From an uncultured Eubacteriales bacterium (GTDB lineage Bacteria > Bacillota > Clostridia > Lachnospirales > Lachnospiraceae): a DNA stretch of 64,000 bases. The notes under the pieces were generated by a model. It searched no databases. It saw only the letters and a list, made by a program, of their open reading frames with translations, and was not told where the DNA came from. Within the stretch, counting starts at the first letter, position 1; each line of letters opens with the position of its first letter. The position numbers and the translations under genes were made by a program. Location of the stretch: assembly GCA_900542465.1 (NCBI GenBank), contig UQNS01000006.1, positions 1 through 64,000 on the forward strand, read 5' to 3'. Shown piece by piece: positions 25,671-33,686 of this stretch.

Positions 25671-26897
25671 TCAAAATTGTCTAACAGCCTTGTTTATAGC
25701 CTCTTTATAAGCGCTTCCGGAAACAAATGCGCTGCGGTTCATTATGCAGTCCTTGGCAAATGTAATAAGTATACGTTCGGCACGTGTTCTTTTCGCGGCA
25801 TCTTCAATGCTTGTAATATCCTTCACATTAGCCATGCCAATGGTCCGGCGTATGATTTCGATCCCGGCGGCTCCTGCGCTCTGGGTAAGGACACGGTCCA
25901 GGTAGAACTCTATAAAGCCCGGTGTTTCAGCCATAGGGTCTGTAACATTTGCAAGAAAAGATATCTTGAACTTTTTTATGAAAAGGTCTACCGTGTCAGC
26001 TATGGCATCAATGATCCATCCACAGAAAGCATTCCTGTCGTCAGGATCGGTTATGAGTGCATCTCCATTACACCAGGCAAAGAAAAGATTGGCCAGTACA
26101 TTTCCTATGTCGTAGCTCATAGGACCATAAAAGGCAAATTCAGGGTCGAAAACATAGATGTGATCTTCGTTTATAAAAATAGAACCGGTGTGCAGGTCTC
26201 CATGGATCAATGACTGGGCATCGTTCATAAACTGGAACTTAAGCTTGGCCGCCGCCAGACGCAGGCATGTATCTTCATAGATCTCTTTTTCAACGAATTC
26301 TGCATTAGGAGCGAAGACGTTATTCCGGTAATTATAGTTAAGATAAGGCTCACTATACACTAGGTGGTGGGTCAAGTCACAAAGATCAGGATTTATGAAT
26401 TCCCGAACGAGCTCTTCCTTTTTCTTATGGTCCATAACGATATCGCTTGTAAGCAGAAGTGTATTGACAAGAAATGTGGAGATCTGGTCAGCGAACTTCG
26501 GGAATATCTTATGGTCCATAAGAGCTGTACGCATCATCTCATGACCGATCATTTCTTCCATGGCCATAGCACACATGACAGGATCATAAAGGTAGACCTC
26601 CGGAACGAACCCTGGAACTAGTTCTCCCTGAAGAGCAAGGATCTTAGCTTCGATACGGCCGCGATCCGTTGAAAGTTTCAGTTCTTTAGAAATACGAAGC
26701 TCTTCAGCCGCTTGTTTAACAATAAGAGTTTTCCCGGAGATCGTATCTTTTACCCGAAAAACGTAGTTAAGATTACCATCTCCGATCTCATCGCATATCA
26801 GATCAGCGCTATCTGAAAAAAATGAAGGAAGCTTACATCTGATATAAGCAGGCACATCTTCAGCTTTCATAAGAAAGTATATATCATAATTTCCCAT
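25671..26897 (-). CDS. mtnK: S-methyl-5-thioribose kinase
   Basis: Phosphorylates 5-methylthioribose at C1 (may also take 5-deoxyribose). Protein-kinase-like fold: GDGNLNYVFRV glycine loop, LIVKQA lysine strand, catalytic loop LIHGDLHTGSIF and metal-binding YVFDPEFAFYGPM. 408 residues, typical. AAGGGG precedes the ATG. Use of a kinase implies an upstream nucleosidase (Pfs/MtnN) acting on methylthioadenosine; none is in the window. Lies 57 bases after the aldolase stop. Confidence 0.95.
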   Translation of the reverse strand: MGNYDIYFLMKAEDVPAYIRCKLPSFFSDSADLICDEIGDGNLNYVFRVKDTISGKTLIVKQAAEELRISKELKLSTDRGRIEAKILALQGELVPGFVPEVYLYDPVMCAMAMEEMIGHEMMRTALMDHKIFPKFADQISTFLVNTLLLTSDIVMDHKKKEELVREFINPDLCDLTHHLVYSEPYLNYNYRNNVFAPNAEFVEKEIYEDTCLRLAAAKLKFQFMNDAQSLIHGDLHTGSIFINEDHIYVFDPEFAFYGPMSYDIGNVLANLFFAWCNGDALITDPDDRNAFCGWIIDAIADTVDLFIKKFKISFLANVTDPMAETPGFIEFYLDRVLTQSAGAAGIEIIRRTIGMANVKDITSIEDAAKRTRAERILITFAKDCIMNRSAFVSGSAYKEAINKAVRQF

Positions 26898-26954
26898 CTA
26901 TTATCCCCTTAAGGTCAATAAAAATTTTATAATCTAAAAATTTATTATGTATGA

Positions 26955-27629
26955 TCAGTTTTCGTGTTTTTTGGCGATAACATTTTTTCTTTCCTTGTAG
27001 ATATCGAGAAGTTTCTGTTTCTCAATAGCGGAAAGAGGGTTGTCCGGTCCAAGGATCTCAGACATTATAGTGATCTTGGCCAGCTTTTCAATGGCTTCAG
27101 CCTTAGAAAAGGCATCGCCTACCGTATAACCTGCAGTTACCAGTCCATGGTTGGCCAGAAGAAGAGCGTCCCTGTCGCGGTCTACGAAGAACTTTTTGAA
27201 GTCCTTGTAGACATCAGCAGTTCCGGGACGACCGTAAGGGGCTACAGGAATATCTCCGCCGTAGAACATGAAGCTTTCAGCCATGTCATTGGCAAGAGGT
27301 CTGCCGACCAAGGCAAATGCGGTGGCAAATGTGGAGTGGTTGTGAAGTACGCTCTGAAGGTCGGAACGCAGCTTATAGACCTCCAGATGCATGCCAAGTT
27401 CGGATGAAGGCTCTAAGTCGGTCTTATCCAGAAGATTGCCGTCCATATCTACTTCCAGAATCATTTCAGGAGTGATCTTGTCTTTTTCCTGCTGACTTGG
27501 TGTGATCAAAATGGTATTGGATCCTTTAACACGAACAGAAAGGTTGCCCTCGAAAGTATTAAGCATGCCAAGGTCATACTGTTTTTTAAAATAATGGACA
27601 ACTTCGGCCCTAAGTTCATCTTTAGTCAT
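26955..27629 (-). CDS. Class II aldolase, probable 5-(methylthio)ribulose-1-phosphate/5-deoxyribulose-1-phosphate aldolase
   Basis: Zinc aldolase of the fuculose-phosphate family, 224 residues. NTFEGNLSVRV, ITPSQQEKDKI, a metal site HNHSTFATAFA with LANHGLVTAG, and an acidic SSELGMHLEVY. ATG 27629 is preferred over GTG 27650 because AGGAG lies 6-10 bases upstream. It leads an operon with mtnK and mtnA and there are no MtnB/MtnW/MtnC genes. It therefore most likely splits the ribulose-1-phosphate to DHAP and (methylthio)acetaldehyde or acetaldehyde (DHAP shunt, Ald2/DrdA type). The reaction is inferred from operon partners. Confidence 0.85.
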   Translation of the reverse strand: MTKDELRAEVVHYFKKQYDLGMLNTFEGNLSVRVKGSNTILITPSQQEKDKITPEMILEVDMDGNLLDKTDLEPSSELGMHLEVYKLRSDLQSVLHNHSTFATAFALVGRPLANDMAESFMFYGGDIPVAPYGRPGTADVYKDFKKFFVDRDRDALLLANHGLVTAGYTVGDAFSKAEAIEKLAKITIMSEILGPDNPLSAIEKQKLLDIYKERKNVIAKKHEN

Positions 27630-27854
27630 ATCAAACTCCTGTAAATACACTGTTTATGCTGAAATTATAGCACAAGGAATTATTTGTTTCCAAGATTTAT
27701 ATATTTAAAGTAGAAAACGTTCATGTTTTCTTAATGAAGATTAGAGACCTTTAAGTCAGGATACATAGTTAGTACACAAAAGTCCGGTAGTATATACCCA
27801 TCGGATCATTCAGTATCCGATCGATCAACAACAAAAAACTCAAACAAACGCGTG
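27630..27854. other. Intergenic spacer upstream of the salvage operon
   Basis: About 225 bases between the ald2 start and the uppP terminator. It presumably holds the reverse-strand promoter. An inverted repeat ATCGGAT (27800-27806)/ATCCGAT (27815-27821) with an 8-base loop is the only clear structure. I see no SAM riboswitch or T-box pattern. Confidence 0.4.
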
Positions 27855-27884
27855 AAAATACCCGTCTTAACAGACGGGTATTTT
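27855..27884 (-). terminator. Terminator of the nrdG-dut-uppP operon
   Basis: AAAATACCCGTCT (27855-27867) and AGACGGGTATTTT (27872-27884) form a perfect 13-base stem with loop TAAC. The stem touches the uppP stop codon. Confidence 0.9.
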
Positions 27885-28717
27885 TAGTGTTTTACAGCAA
27901 GAACTATTATTACGATTATGCCAAGGACTATCCGGTAGATGCCGAAACCCTTGAAATTGTGCCTTTTAATGTAACCTATGAGAACTTTAATAACTGCCAT
28001 TGAAACTACAAAAGCCACCAGGCAGGCAATGAACAAAATAAACAGTTCTGAGCCTGAAAGGATGCTTGAGTATTTTGCGATCTTGAGAAGACTGGCGCCA
28101 AGCATGACAGGAATGGCCAGCATAAAAGTGAATTCGACGGCAACGGGTCTTGCAACACCAATAAGAAGCGCACCTATTATAGTTGCTCCGGATCTGGATG
28201 TTCCGGGGAATATGGCTGCGACCAGCTGAAAAAGACCGATAATGAAGGCAGCTTTGTAGCTGAGCTGATTAAGTTTTGTTATGCCGGGCCTTATTCCGTG
28301 ATTGCGGTTTTCCACCCAGATAAAGGCAAAACCAACTAAAATAAGTGCAACAGCAATAGGCACAGGTTTATGAAGGGCCGAGTCTATCTTATCCCCAAGC
28401 AGCACACCGAAAATAGCGGCAGGCAGGCAGGCGACGATGATCTTGCCCCAGAGATTCAAAGTAGGGACCTTTATCTGAAAGTGTCCGCTGGAAGTTGTGA
28501 AAGGGTTAAGTCTGCGGAAATAAAGCATTATCACCGCTAAAATGGCGCCAAGCTGTATTACGACTTCAAAAAGTGAGAAAAAATTTTCACTTACGGTGGT
28601 AAAACTGGCAAACTGATCAAGAAGGATCATATGACCTGTTGAACTGACAGGAAGCCATTCGGTTATACCTTCAACAACACCGAATAAAGCGGCTTTTAAT
28701 ATATCGAGAAAAACCAT
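27884..28717 (-). CDS. uppP: Undecaprenyl-diphosphatase
   Basis: Membrane enzyme (BacA type) that recycles undecaprenyl diphosphate to the lipid carrier for cell-wall synthesis; it can confer bacitracin resistance. Catalytic motifs EGITEWLPVSSTGH near residues 16-29 and PGTSRSGATIIGALL in the second half are present, with about seven or eight hydrophobic segments. 277 residues. Last gene of a reverse operon with dut and nrdG, 22 bases after dut. Confidence 0.95.
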   Translation of the reverse strand: MVFLDILKAALFGVVEGITEWLPVSSTGHMILLDQFASFTTVSENFFSLFEVVIQLGAILAVIMLYFRRLNPFTTSSGHFQIKVPTLNLWGKIIVACLPAAIFGVLLGDKIDSALHKPVPIAVALILVGFAFIWVENRNHGIRPGITKLNQLSYKAAFIIGLFQLVAAIFPGTSRSGATIIGALLIGVARPVAVEFTFMLAIPVMLGASLLKIAKYSSILSGSELFILFIACLVAFVVSMAVIKVLIGYIKRHNFKGFGIYRIVLGIIVIIVLAVKH

Positions 28718-28739
28718 TTATCTGATCCTTTCTGGGAAT

Positions 28740-29189
28740 TTAGTTTTTACCGGTAGAGCCAAAGCCGCCTTCACCTCTTACAGTGTCTTCAAGTTCTTCA
28801 ACTTCTGTAAAATCAGCTGCAAAGTAATGAGTGAATACTATCTGAGCGACTCTTTCACCATGGGAAACAATAACTTCATTTGAGGAGTGGTTGTGCAGGG
28901 CGATCATGATCTCACCGCGATAGTCGGAGTCGATGACCCCAACTTTATTAGCAGGGGCCAGGCCTTGTTTGCAGGCAAGTCCGGATCGTGCATATATCAG
29001 TCCGACAAGTCCCTCAGGAATTTCAAGAGCAAGACCTGTGTGGATGAAAACAGTCTCTCGCGGCTTTACAGCAGTGTCTGCATCTATGGAATAAAGATCG
29101 GCGCCTGCGGCGAATTCTGTACCATAAGCAGGTGCATAAGCCCTTGGGTCTAATTTTTTGAAGTTTACTTTTATTCTTTCTACTTTCAT
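28740..29189 (-). CDS. dut: dUTP diphosphatase
   Basis: Trimeric dUTPase giving dUMP. All five motifs are seen in order: AGADLYS, RSGLA (ARSGLACKQG), GVIDSDYRGEI with the catalytic aspartate, GERVAQIVF and the C-terminal arm RGEGGFGSTG. 149 residues. The gene lies between nrdG and uppP on the reverse strand; pairing with NrdG fits nucleotide-pool maintenance in an anaerobe. Confidence 0.95.
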   Translation of the reverse strand: MKVERIKVNFKKLDPRAYAPAYGTEFAAGADLYSIDADTAVKPRETVFIHTGLALEIPEGLVGLIYARSGLACKQGLAPANKVGVIDSDYRGEIMIALHNHSSNEVIVSHGERVAQIVFTHYFAADFTEVEELEDTVRGEGGFGSTGKN

Positions 29190-29229
29190 TTTTATCCTCT
29201 CTGTGTTTTTAAAAATATCACAAATAAAA

Positions 29230-29748
29230 TTAATATAACAAAATTACCCTGCCTGCCTTAAGAGATGCGGGAACATCTATAGTTCTCTGGTTTTCAGAGC
29301 CCTTAAATTTCAGCATAAGGTTTCGTTTATCCAGTTCGAAGGGGCCGTCCACTAAAACATCGATCATCTGCAAAAGCTCCATTGTTTCAGGCCACTTTTT
29401 ACACATAACACCCAGTATTTCTTTATCGAAAATAAAGCCTGTAAAACACCAGACATTTTTATCGGGATAGTTTGCCTTGAATTTGCGAAGAAGACCAAGG
29501 AGCCCTATCTGGTTTACGTGTTCAAAAGGTTCTCCGCCAAGGATCGTGAGCCCGGCCATATAGGGCGGACTCAAGGCCTCGATTATAGTATCCTCAGTTT
29601 CCTCTGTGAATGGCTGGCCCGCATCAAAGTCCCATGATTCCTGATTGAAGCATCCGGGACAGTGGTGACTGCATCCGCTGACGAACAGAGACACTCTGAC
29701 ACCGGGGCCATTGGCCACGTCGTTTAATTTTAATTCACAATAGTTAAT
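29230..29748 (-). CDS. nrdG: Anaerobic ribonucleotide reductase activating protein
   Basis: Radical SAM activase that puts the glycyl radical on NrdD. GPGVRVSLFVSGC then HHCPGCFN gives the Cx3Cx2C cluster motif; TILGGEPFEH is the SAM GGEP motif. Homologues begin (M)NYxExKxxDIANGPG, which places the start at an ATT codon at 29748 with AAAGAGGTG at proper distance. The only other start in frame, GTG 29757, overlaps that RBS. ATT initiation is therefore proposed. nrdD itself is not in the window. First gene of nrdG-dut-uppP. Confidence 0.88.
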   Translation of the reverse strand: MNYCELKLNDVANGPGVRVSLFVSGCSHHCPGCFNQESWDFDAGQPFTEETEDTIIEALSPPYMAGLTILGGEPFEHVNQIGLLGLLRKFKANYPDKNVWCFTGFIFDKEILGVMCKKWPETMELLQMIDVLVDGPFELDKRNLMLKFKGSENQRTIDVPASLKAGRVILLY

Positions 29749-29905
29749 GAGAATCACCTCTTTAAAAATGTAATATTTTTTATATTATCATCTATTCAAT
29801 TTACCATATATTGTGGTTTAATAATAATTAATATAATAATACAAAAAAAGTGAAAAAATTTAAAATATAAGCATTATTTTTCAAAATAAACAAAGCCAAA
29901 ATACT

Positions 29906-29934
29906 TTGACGATAATGCAAATGGGGAGTAAAAT
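29906..29934 (+). promoter_or_regulatory. Promoter of rel
   Basis: TTGACG (29906-29911), 17 bases, TAAAAT (29929-29934), within a long AT-rich spacer between nrdG and rel. Confidence 0.75.
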
Positions 29935-29972
29935 ATATAATTCAGGAATATTTTTTTTACGAGGTGATGTAT

Positions 29973-32267
29973 ATGCCGGATATTAAAGGCGATTGTAAAG
30001 AAAAAAATATTCAGTCCGGCGATCCGGTAAAATTCGTACCGGAAGATTTTACGGATCCTGAAGTTCTATATCAGAATCTTATTGATGGAATTAAGAAGTA
30101 TCATCCTTCAACAGATCTTTCGTCTATCGAAAAGGCTTATAAGATCGCTTATGAAGCACATGAGGGGCAAATGAGAAAATCGGGAGAGCCCTACATAATC
30201 CATCCGTTGTGTGTAGCTATCATCCTTTCGCAGTTAGAGCTGGATAAGGAAACGATAATAGCCGGATTGCTTCATGATGTTGTAGAAGATACAGTTATGA
30301 CCTATGAGGATGTCGTGAAAGAGTTCGGCGAGGAAGTAGCACTTCTGGTCGATGGAGTAACTAAACTTACCAGACTTAAATATAAGATGGATAAGATCGA
30401 ACTCCAGGCTGAAAATCTCAGAAAAATGTTTCTTGCAATGGCTAAGGATATCAGGGTCATCATGATCAAGCTAGCGGACCGTCTGCACAATATGAGAACG
30501 CTACAGTACCAGTCTCCTGAAAAGCAGATCGAAAAGTCCAGAGAAACTATGGATATATATGCTCCGCTTGCTCACAGACTTGGTATTTCCAAGATCAAGG
30601 TAGAGCTGGATGATCTTTCTATGAGATATCTCATGCCGGATGTTTATAAGGATCTGGTAAAGAAAGTCAGTGCAACGAGACCTGAACGTGAGGATTTCAT
30701 CGAGTGTATCAGAAATGAGATAGCATTTCATATGAAGGATTCAGATATAAGCGCTACTGTAAGCGGAAGAGTAAAGCACTATTTTTCCATTTACAGAAAA
30801 ATGGTTACGCAGAATAAAACGCTCGATCAGATCTACGATATTTTTGCGGTGAGGATCATTGTAGAGTCAGAGAAGGACTGCTATGCAGCATTAGGCATCA
30901 TCCACGAGCTTTATAAGCCTATTCCGGGCAGGTTTAAAGACTATATCGCCATGCCGAAGCCTAACATGTACCAGTCATTACATACTACTCTTATTTCTAA
31001 ATCGGGTCAGCCGTTCGAGGTTCAGATCAGAACGTATGAGATGCATAGAACATCTGAGTATGGTATTGCAGCTCATTGGAAATACAAGGAAGGCAAGACA
31101 GGAAAGTCAACTAACGATAGCGTAGAGGCTAAGCTTTCATGGCTCCGTCAGATCCTTGAATGGCAGCAGGAAATGTCAGATAACAGGGAGTTTATGGAAT
31201 CTGTAAAGGATGACCTTTCTCTTTTCTCCGATAATGTATATTGCTTTACACCGTCAGGAGATGTTAAGAACCTTCCTGCAGGTTCCACACCGATAGATTT
31301 TGCGTATTCTATCCACTCCGCGGTTGGAAATACTATGGTTGGAGCTAGGGTAAACGGACAGCTAGTAACTATTGATTACAGGATCCATAACGGAGATCGT
31401 ATAGAGATAATTACTTCCAATAATTCCAAGGGACCTAGCAGAGACTGGCTCAAGCTCGTAAAGTCCACTCAGGCGAAGAATAAGATCAACCAGTGGTTTA
31501 AGTCTGAATACAAAGAAGAAAATATTCAGAGAGGACGAGAACTCGTATCGTCCTACGCCAAGTCGAAGTCTATAGTTCTGGCTGACATAGCAAAGCCGGA
31601 ATATAAGGAAAAGGCTCTTAATAAATATGGATTTAAGGATTGGGATTCTCTCCTGGCAGCTGTAGGACATGGATTACTGAAAGAAGGGCAGGTAGTAAAC
31701 AAGCTCCTTGAAGAGTATGAAAGAAAGAACAAGGCTATAGTTACAGATGCGGATGCTCTTGCGTCTATGGTAAGTCCTGAAAAAATGGACAATTTCAAAA
31801 AGAGATCGGCCAAGTCGGACTCAGGTATCGTTGTAAAAGGAGTCGGAGATGTATCTGTACACCTTTCAAAGTGCTGCCACCCTGTTCCGGGTGATGAGAT
31901 CATAGGATATGTTACAAGGGGACGCGGCATAACGATACACAGAACGGACTGTACCAACGTTCTTAATTTCCCGGAAAGTGAAAGGGCAAGGCTCATTGAA
32001 GCTGAATGGGCAGGCGCAGAGGTCGCCGGAAGTTTCTCAGCTAAGGTCGATGTATTTGCTGACAACAGAGTCGGTCTTCTTATTGAATTGAGCCAGATAT
32101 TCTCTGATGCAGAAATCGAGATCAGAACTGTAAATGTTCGTACTAATAAGAAGAATCAGGCAACGATCACTTTTGGATTCGATGTCAGAGACAAGGATGA
32201 TCTTAAGAAGATGATCGGAAAAATGAGAGCAGTAAAGGGAGTAATTGAAGTTAATCGAAATAATTAA
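29973..32267 (+). CDS. rel: Bifunctional (p)ppGpp synthetase/hydrolase Rel
   Basis: Stringent-response enzyme making and degrading (p)ppGpp on the ribosome. Order: HD hydrolase (residues ~45-200; HPLCVA, HDVVEDT and LADRLHNMRTL), synthetase (~235-370; RIIVES, GRFKDYIAMPKPNMYQSLHTT), TGS (~400-460; VYCFTPSGDVKNLPAGSTPIDFAYSIH), zinc-finger/helical region (CCHPVPGD) and C-terminal ACT. The RFKD motif and intact HD box mark a bifunctional Rel rather than RelA. ATG 29973 has GAGGTG at the right distance; earlier GTG/ATG codons lack one. 764 residues. Confidence 0.95.
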   Translation: MPDIKGDCKEKNIQSGDPVKFVPEDFTDPEVLYQNLIDGIKKYHPSTDLSSIEKAYKIAYEAHEGQMRKSGEPYIIHPLCVAIILSQLELDKETIIAGLLHDVVEDTVMTYEDVVKEFGEEVALLVDGVTKLTRLKYKMDKIELQAENLRKMFLAMAKDIRVIMIKLADRLHNMRTLQYQSPEKQIEKSRETMDIYAPLAHRLGISKIKVELDDLSMRYLMPDVYKDLVKKVSATRPEREDFIECIRNEIAFHMKDSDISATVSGRVKHYFSIYRKMVTQNKTLDQIYDIFAVRIIVESEKDCYAALGIIHELYKPIPGRFKDYIAMPKPNMYQSLHTTLISKSGQPFEVQIRTYEMHRTSEYGIAAHWKYKEGKTGKSTNDSVEAKLSWLRQILEWQQEMSDNREFMESVKDDLSLFSDNVYCFTPSGDVKNLPAGSTPIDFAYSIHSAVGNTMVGARVNGQLVTIDYRIHNGDRIEIITSNNSKGPSRDWLKLVKSTQAKNKINQWFKSEYKEENIQRGRELVSSYAKSKSIVLADIAKPEYKEKALNKYGFKDWDSLLAAVGHGLLKEGQVVNKLLEEYERKNKAIVTDADALASMVSPEKMDNFKKRSAKSDSGIVVKGVGDVSVHLSKCCHPVPGDEIIGYVTRGRGITIHRTDCTNVLNFPESERARLIEAEWAGAEVAGSFSAKVDVFADNRVGLLIELSQIFSDAEIEIRTVNVRTNKKNQATITFGFDVRDKDDLKKMIGKMRAVKGVIEVNRNN

Positions 32268-32309
32268 AAGAAAATGATCATTAAGTTCAGGATCGAAGGG
32301 GGGATCACT

Positions 32310-32942
32310 GTGGTTACTATTGATGCCGTGGTTACAGGATATTTGGATAATAACACCTATCTTGTTACAAATGATGAAACGAAAGAGGCCTTTATTGTCG
32401 ATCCTTCCTTTTACGTTGAAAAAATTGAGGAGATGATAAATAAAAATGGAGCTGATCTGAAGGCTATCCTTATTACTCATGGTCATTTTGACCATATTAT
32501 ATCAGCTCCTGATCTAAGGGATAAATATGGCTCTGTCATTTATGCAAGTTCCGGGGAGAAGGAGCTTCTTGGCAGTGAGGAATTAAACTTATCATGCCAG
32601 AAAGCGCAGCTATGCATGACGATCGAGGCGGATAGATACTTAGAAGATGGGGATATTTTACATTTAGCAGGAGTTGAAATAAAAGCTATTTCAACTCCCG
32701 GACATACAGTGGGAGGAATGTGTTTTTATATTCCTGAAGAAAAGATAATATTTTCCGGTGATACTCTTTTTGCAGGGTCTCATGGCAGAACTGATTTTCC
32801 TTCAGGCAATCATATTGATATGATTGAATCAATTAATAAAAAGCTTTTCACGTTACCGGAAGATACAGTCGTTTACTGCGGCCATGGCGGATTAACGACT
32901 ATTGGACTGGAAAAAACCAGAAATCCCATAGAGCGAATTTAA
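32310..32942 (+). CDS. MBL-fold metallohydrolase, glyoxalase II-like
   Basis: Metal-dependent hydrolase of about 210 residues. Binuclear metal site THGHFDHI near residue 65, STPGHTVGGM and FSGDTLFAGSHGRTD are the glyoxalase II-type motifs, with a final VVYCGHGGLTTI (YCGHG) histidine. GTG 32310 is preferred since AAGGGGGG lies just upstream; the frame opens at ATG 32274 without an RBS. It lacks the C-terminal domain of true glyoxalase II. Its position just after rel is common in Firmicutes. The substrate is unknown, perhaps a thioester. Confidence 0.88.
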   Translation: MVTIDAVVTGYLDNNTYLVTNDETKEAFIVDPSFYVEKIEEMINKNGADLKAILITHGHFDHIISAPDLRDKYGSVIYASSGEKELLGSEELNLSCQKAQLCMTIEADRYLEDGDILHLAGVEIKAISTPGHTVGGMCFYIPEEKIIFSGDTLFAGSHGRTDFPSGNHIDMIESINKKLFTLPEDTVVYCGHGGLTTIGLEKTRNPIERI

Positions 32943-32961
32943 TTGAAAAAGGAACGTATAA

Positions 32962-33678
32962 ATGAATTTTATTAACTATCTTCATGAGTTAAATATTGTA
33001 TCAACGATCGTCAGAATAGCACTTGCTATAGTATGCGGTGGTATTCTTGGTCTTGAAAGAAAGAAGGCTCAGCATTCAGCGGGCATGAGGACCTACATGC
33101 TTGTATGTATGGGAGCCGCTATGGTATCTATGACATCACATTACATGTACAACTACTTTAGCGCTTCACATCCTGATGTAGAGCGTCTAGGAGCTCAAGT
33201 CGTAAGTGGTGTAGCAGTTCTTGCTGCATCTGTTATCGTGGTATCCAAGAGAAACTCAATAAAAGGTCTGACAACTGCGGCTGATATGTGGGCAAGTGCC
33301 TGTATAGGACTTGCACTTGGTATAGGATTTTATTCAGCAGGTCTTATAGGAACAGTGGCAGTATATATTATAATGACTTATTTTCATAGGATCGAAACAA
33401 AGATAATCCTTAAGTCAAATGATGTTGAACTTAATGTAATTGCATCTGAAAAAAGCTCCGTGTTGGAAGTTGTTACTATTCTCGGAGAACAAGGAGTGGA
33501 GCTTAGGTATCTTCAGTTTGAAGTTGATAATGAATCCGCCTTTGAAAGCGGGCTGACGAGCGGTAGTGAGGAATGTATGGCTGTTTTAAATATCCATAGT
33601 AAGACACTGAACCCTGAAAGGATACTTGCATCAGTCAAATCAGTTAAAGGCGTGAAGAATGCATGGTTTGACGGATAA
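32962..33678 (+). CDS. MgtC/SapB family membrane protein
   Basis: About five hydrophobic segments in residues 1-150, with the MgtC signature GGILGLERKKAQHSAGMRTYMLVCMGAA, then LGAQVVSGVAVLAA and LTTAADMWASACIGLALGIG. Residues ~150-238 form a soluble ACT-like tail (LNVIAS to VKGVKNAW). In characterised members it supports magnesium-limited growth by affecting ATP synthase; here the role is unknown. AAAGGAACG before the ATG. Lies 20 bases after the MBL gene. Confidence 0.88.
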   Translation: MNFINYLHELNIVSTIVRIALAIVCGGILGLERKKAQHSAGMRTYMLVCMGAAMVSMTSHYMYNYFSASHPDVERLGAQVVSGVAVLAASVIVVSKRNSIKGLTTAADMWASACIGLALGIGFYSAGLIGTVAVYIIMTYFHRIETKIILKSNDVELNVIASEKSSVLEVVTILGEQGVELRYLQFEVDNESAFESGLTSGSEECMAVLNIHSKTLNPERILASVKSVKGVKNAWFDG

Positions 33679-33686
33679 ATAAAAAT

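Noticed and set aside
27630..27854. SAM or other riboswitch for the methylthioribose operon
   Set aside because: I could not trace the conserved helices; only a single short inverted repeat is visible.
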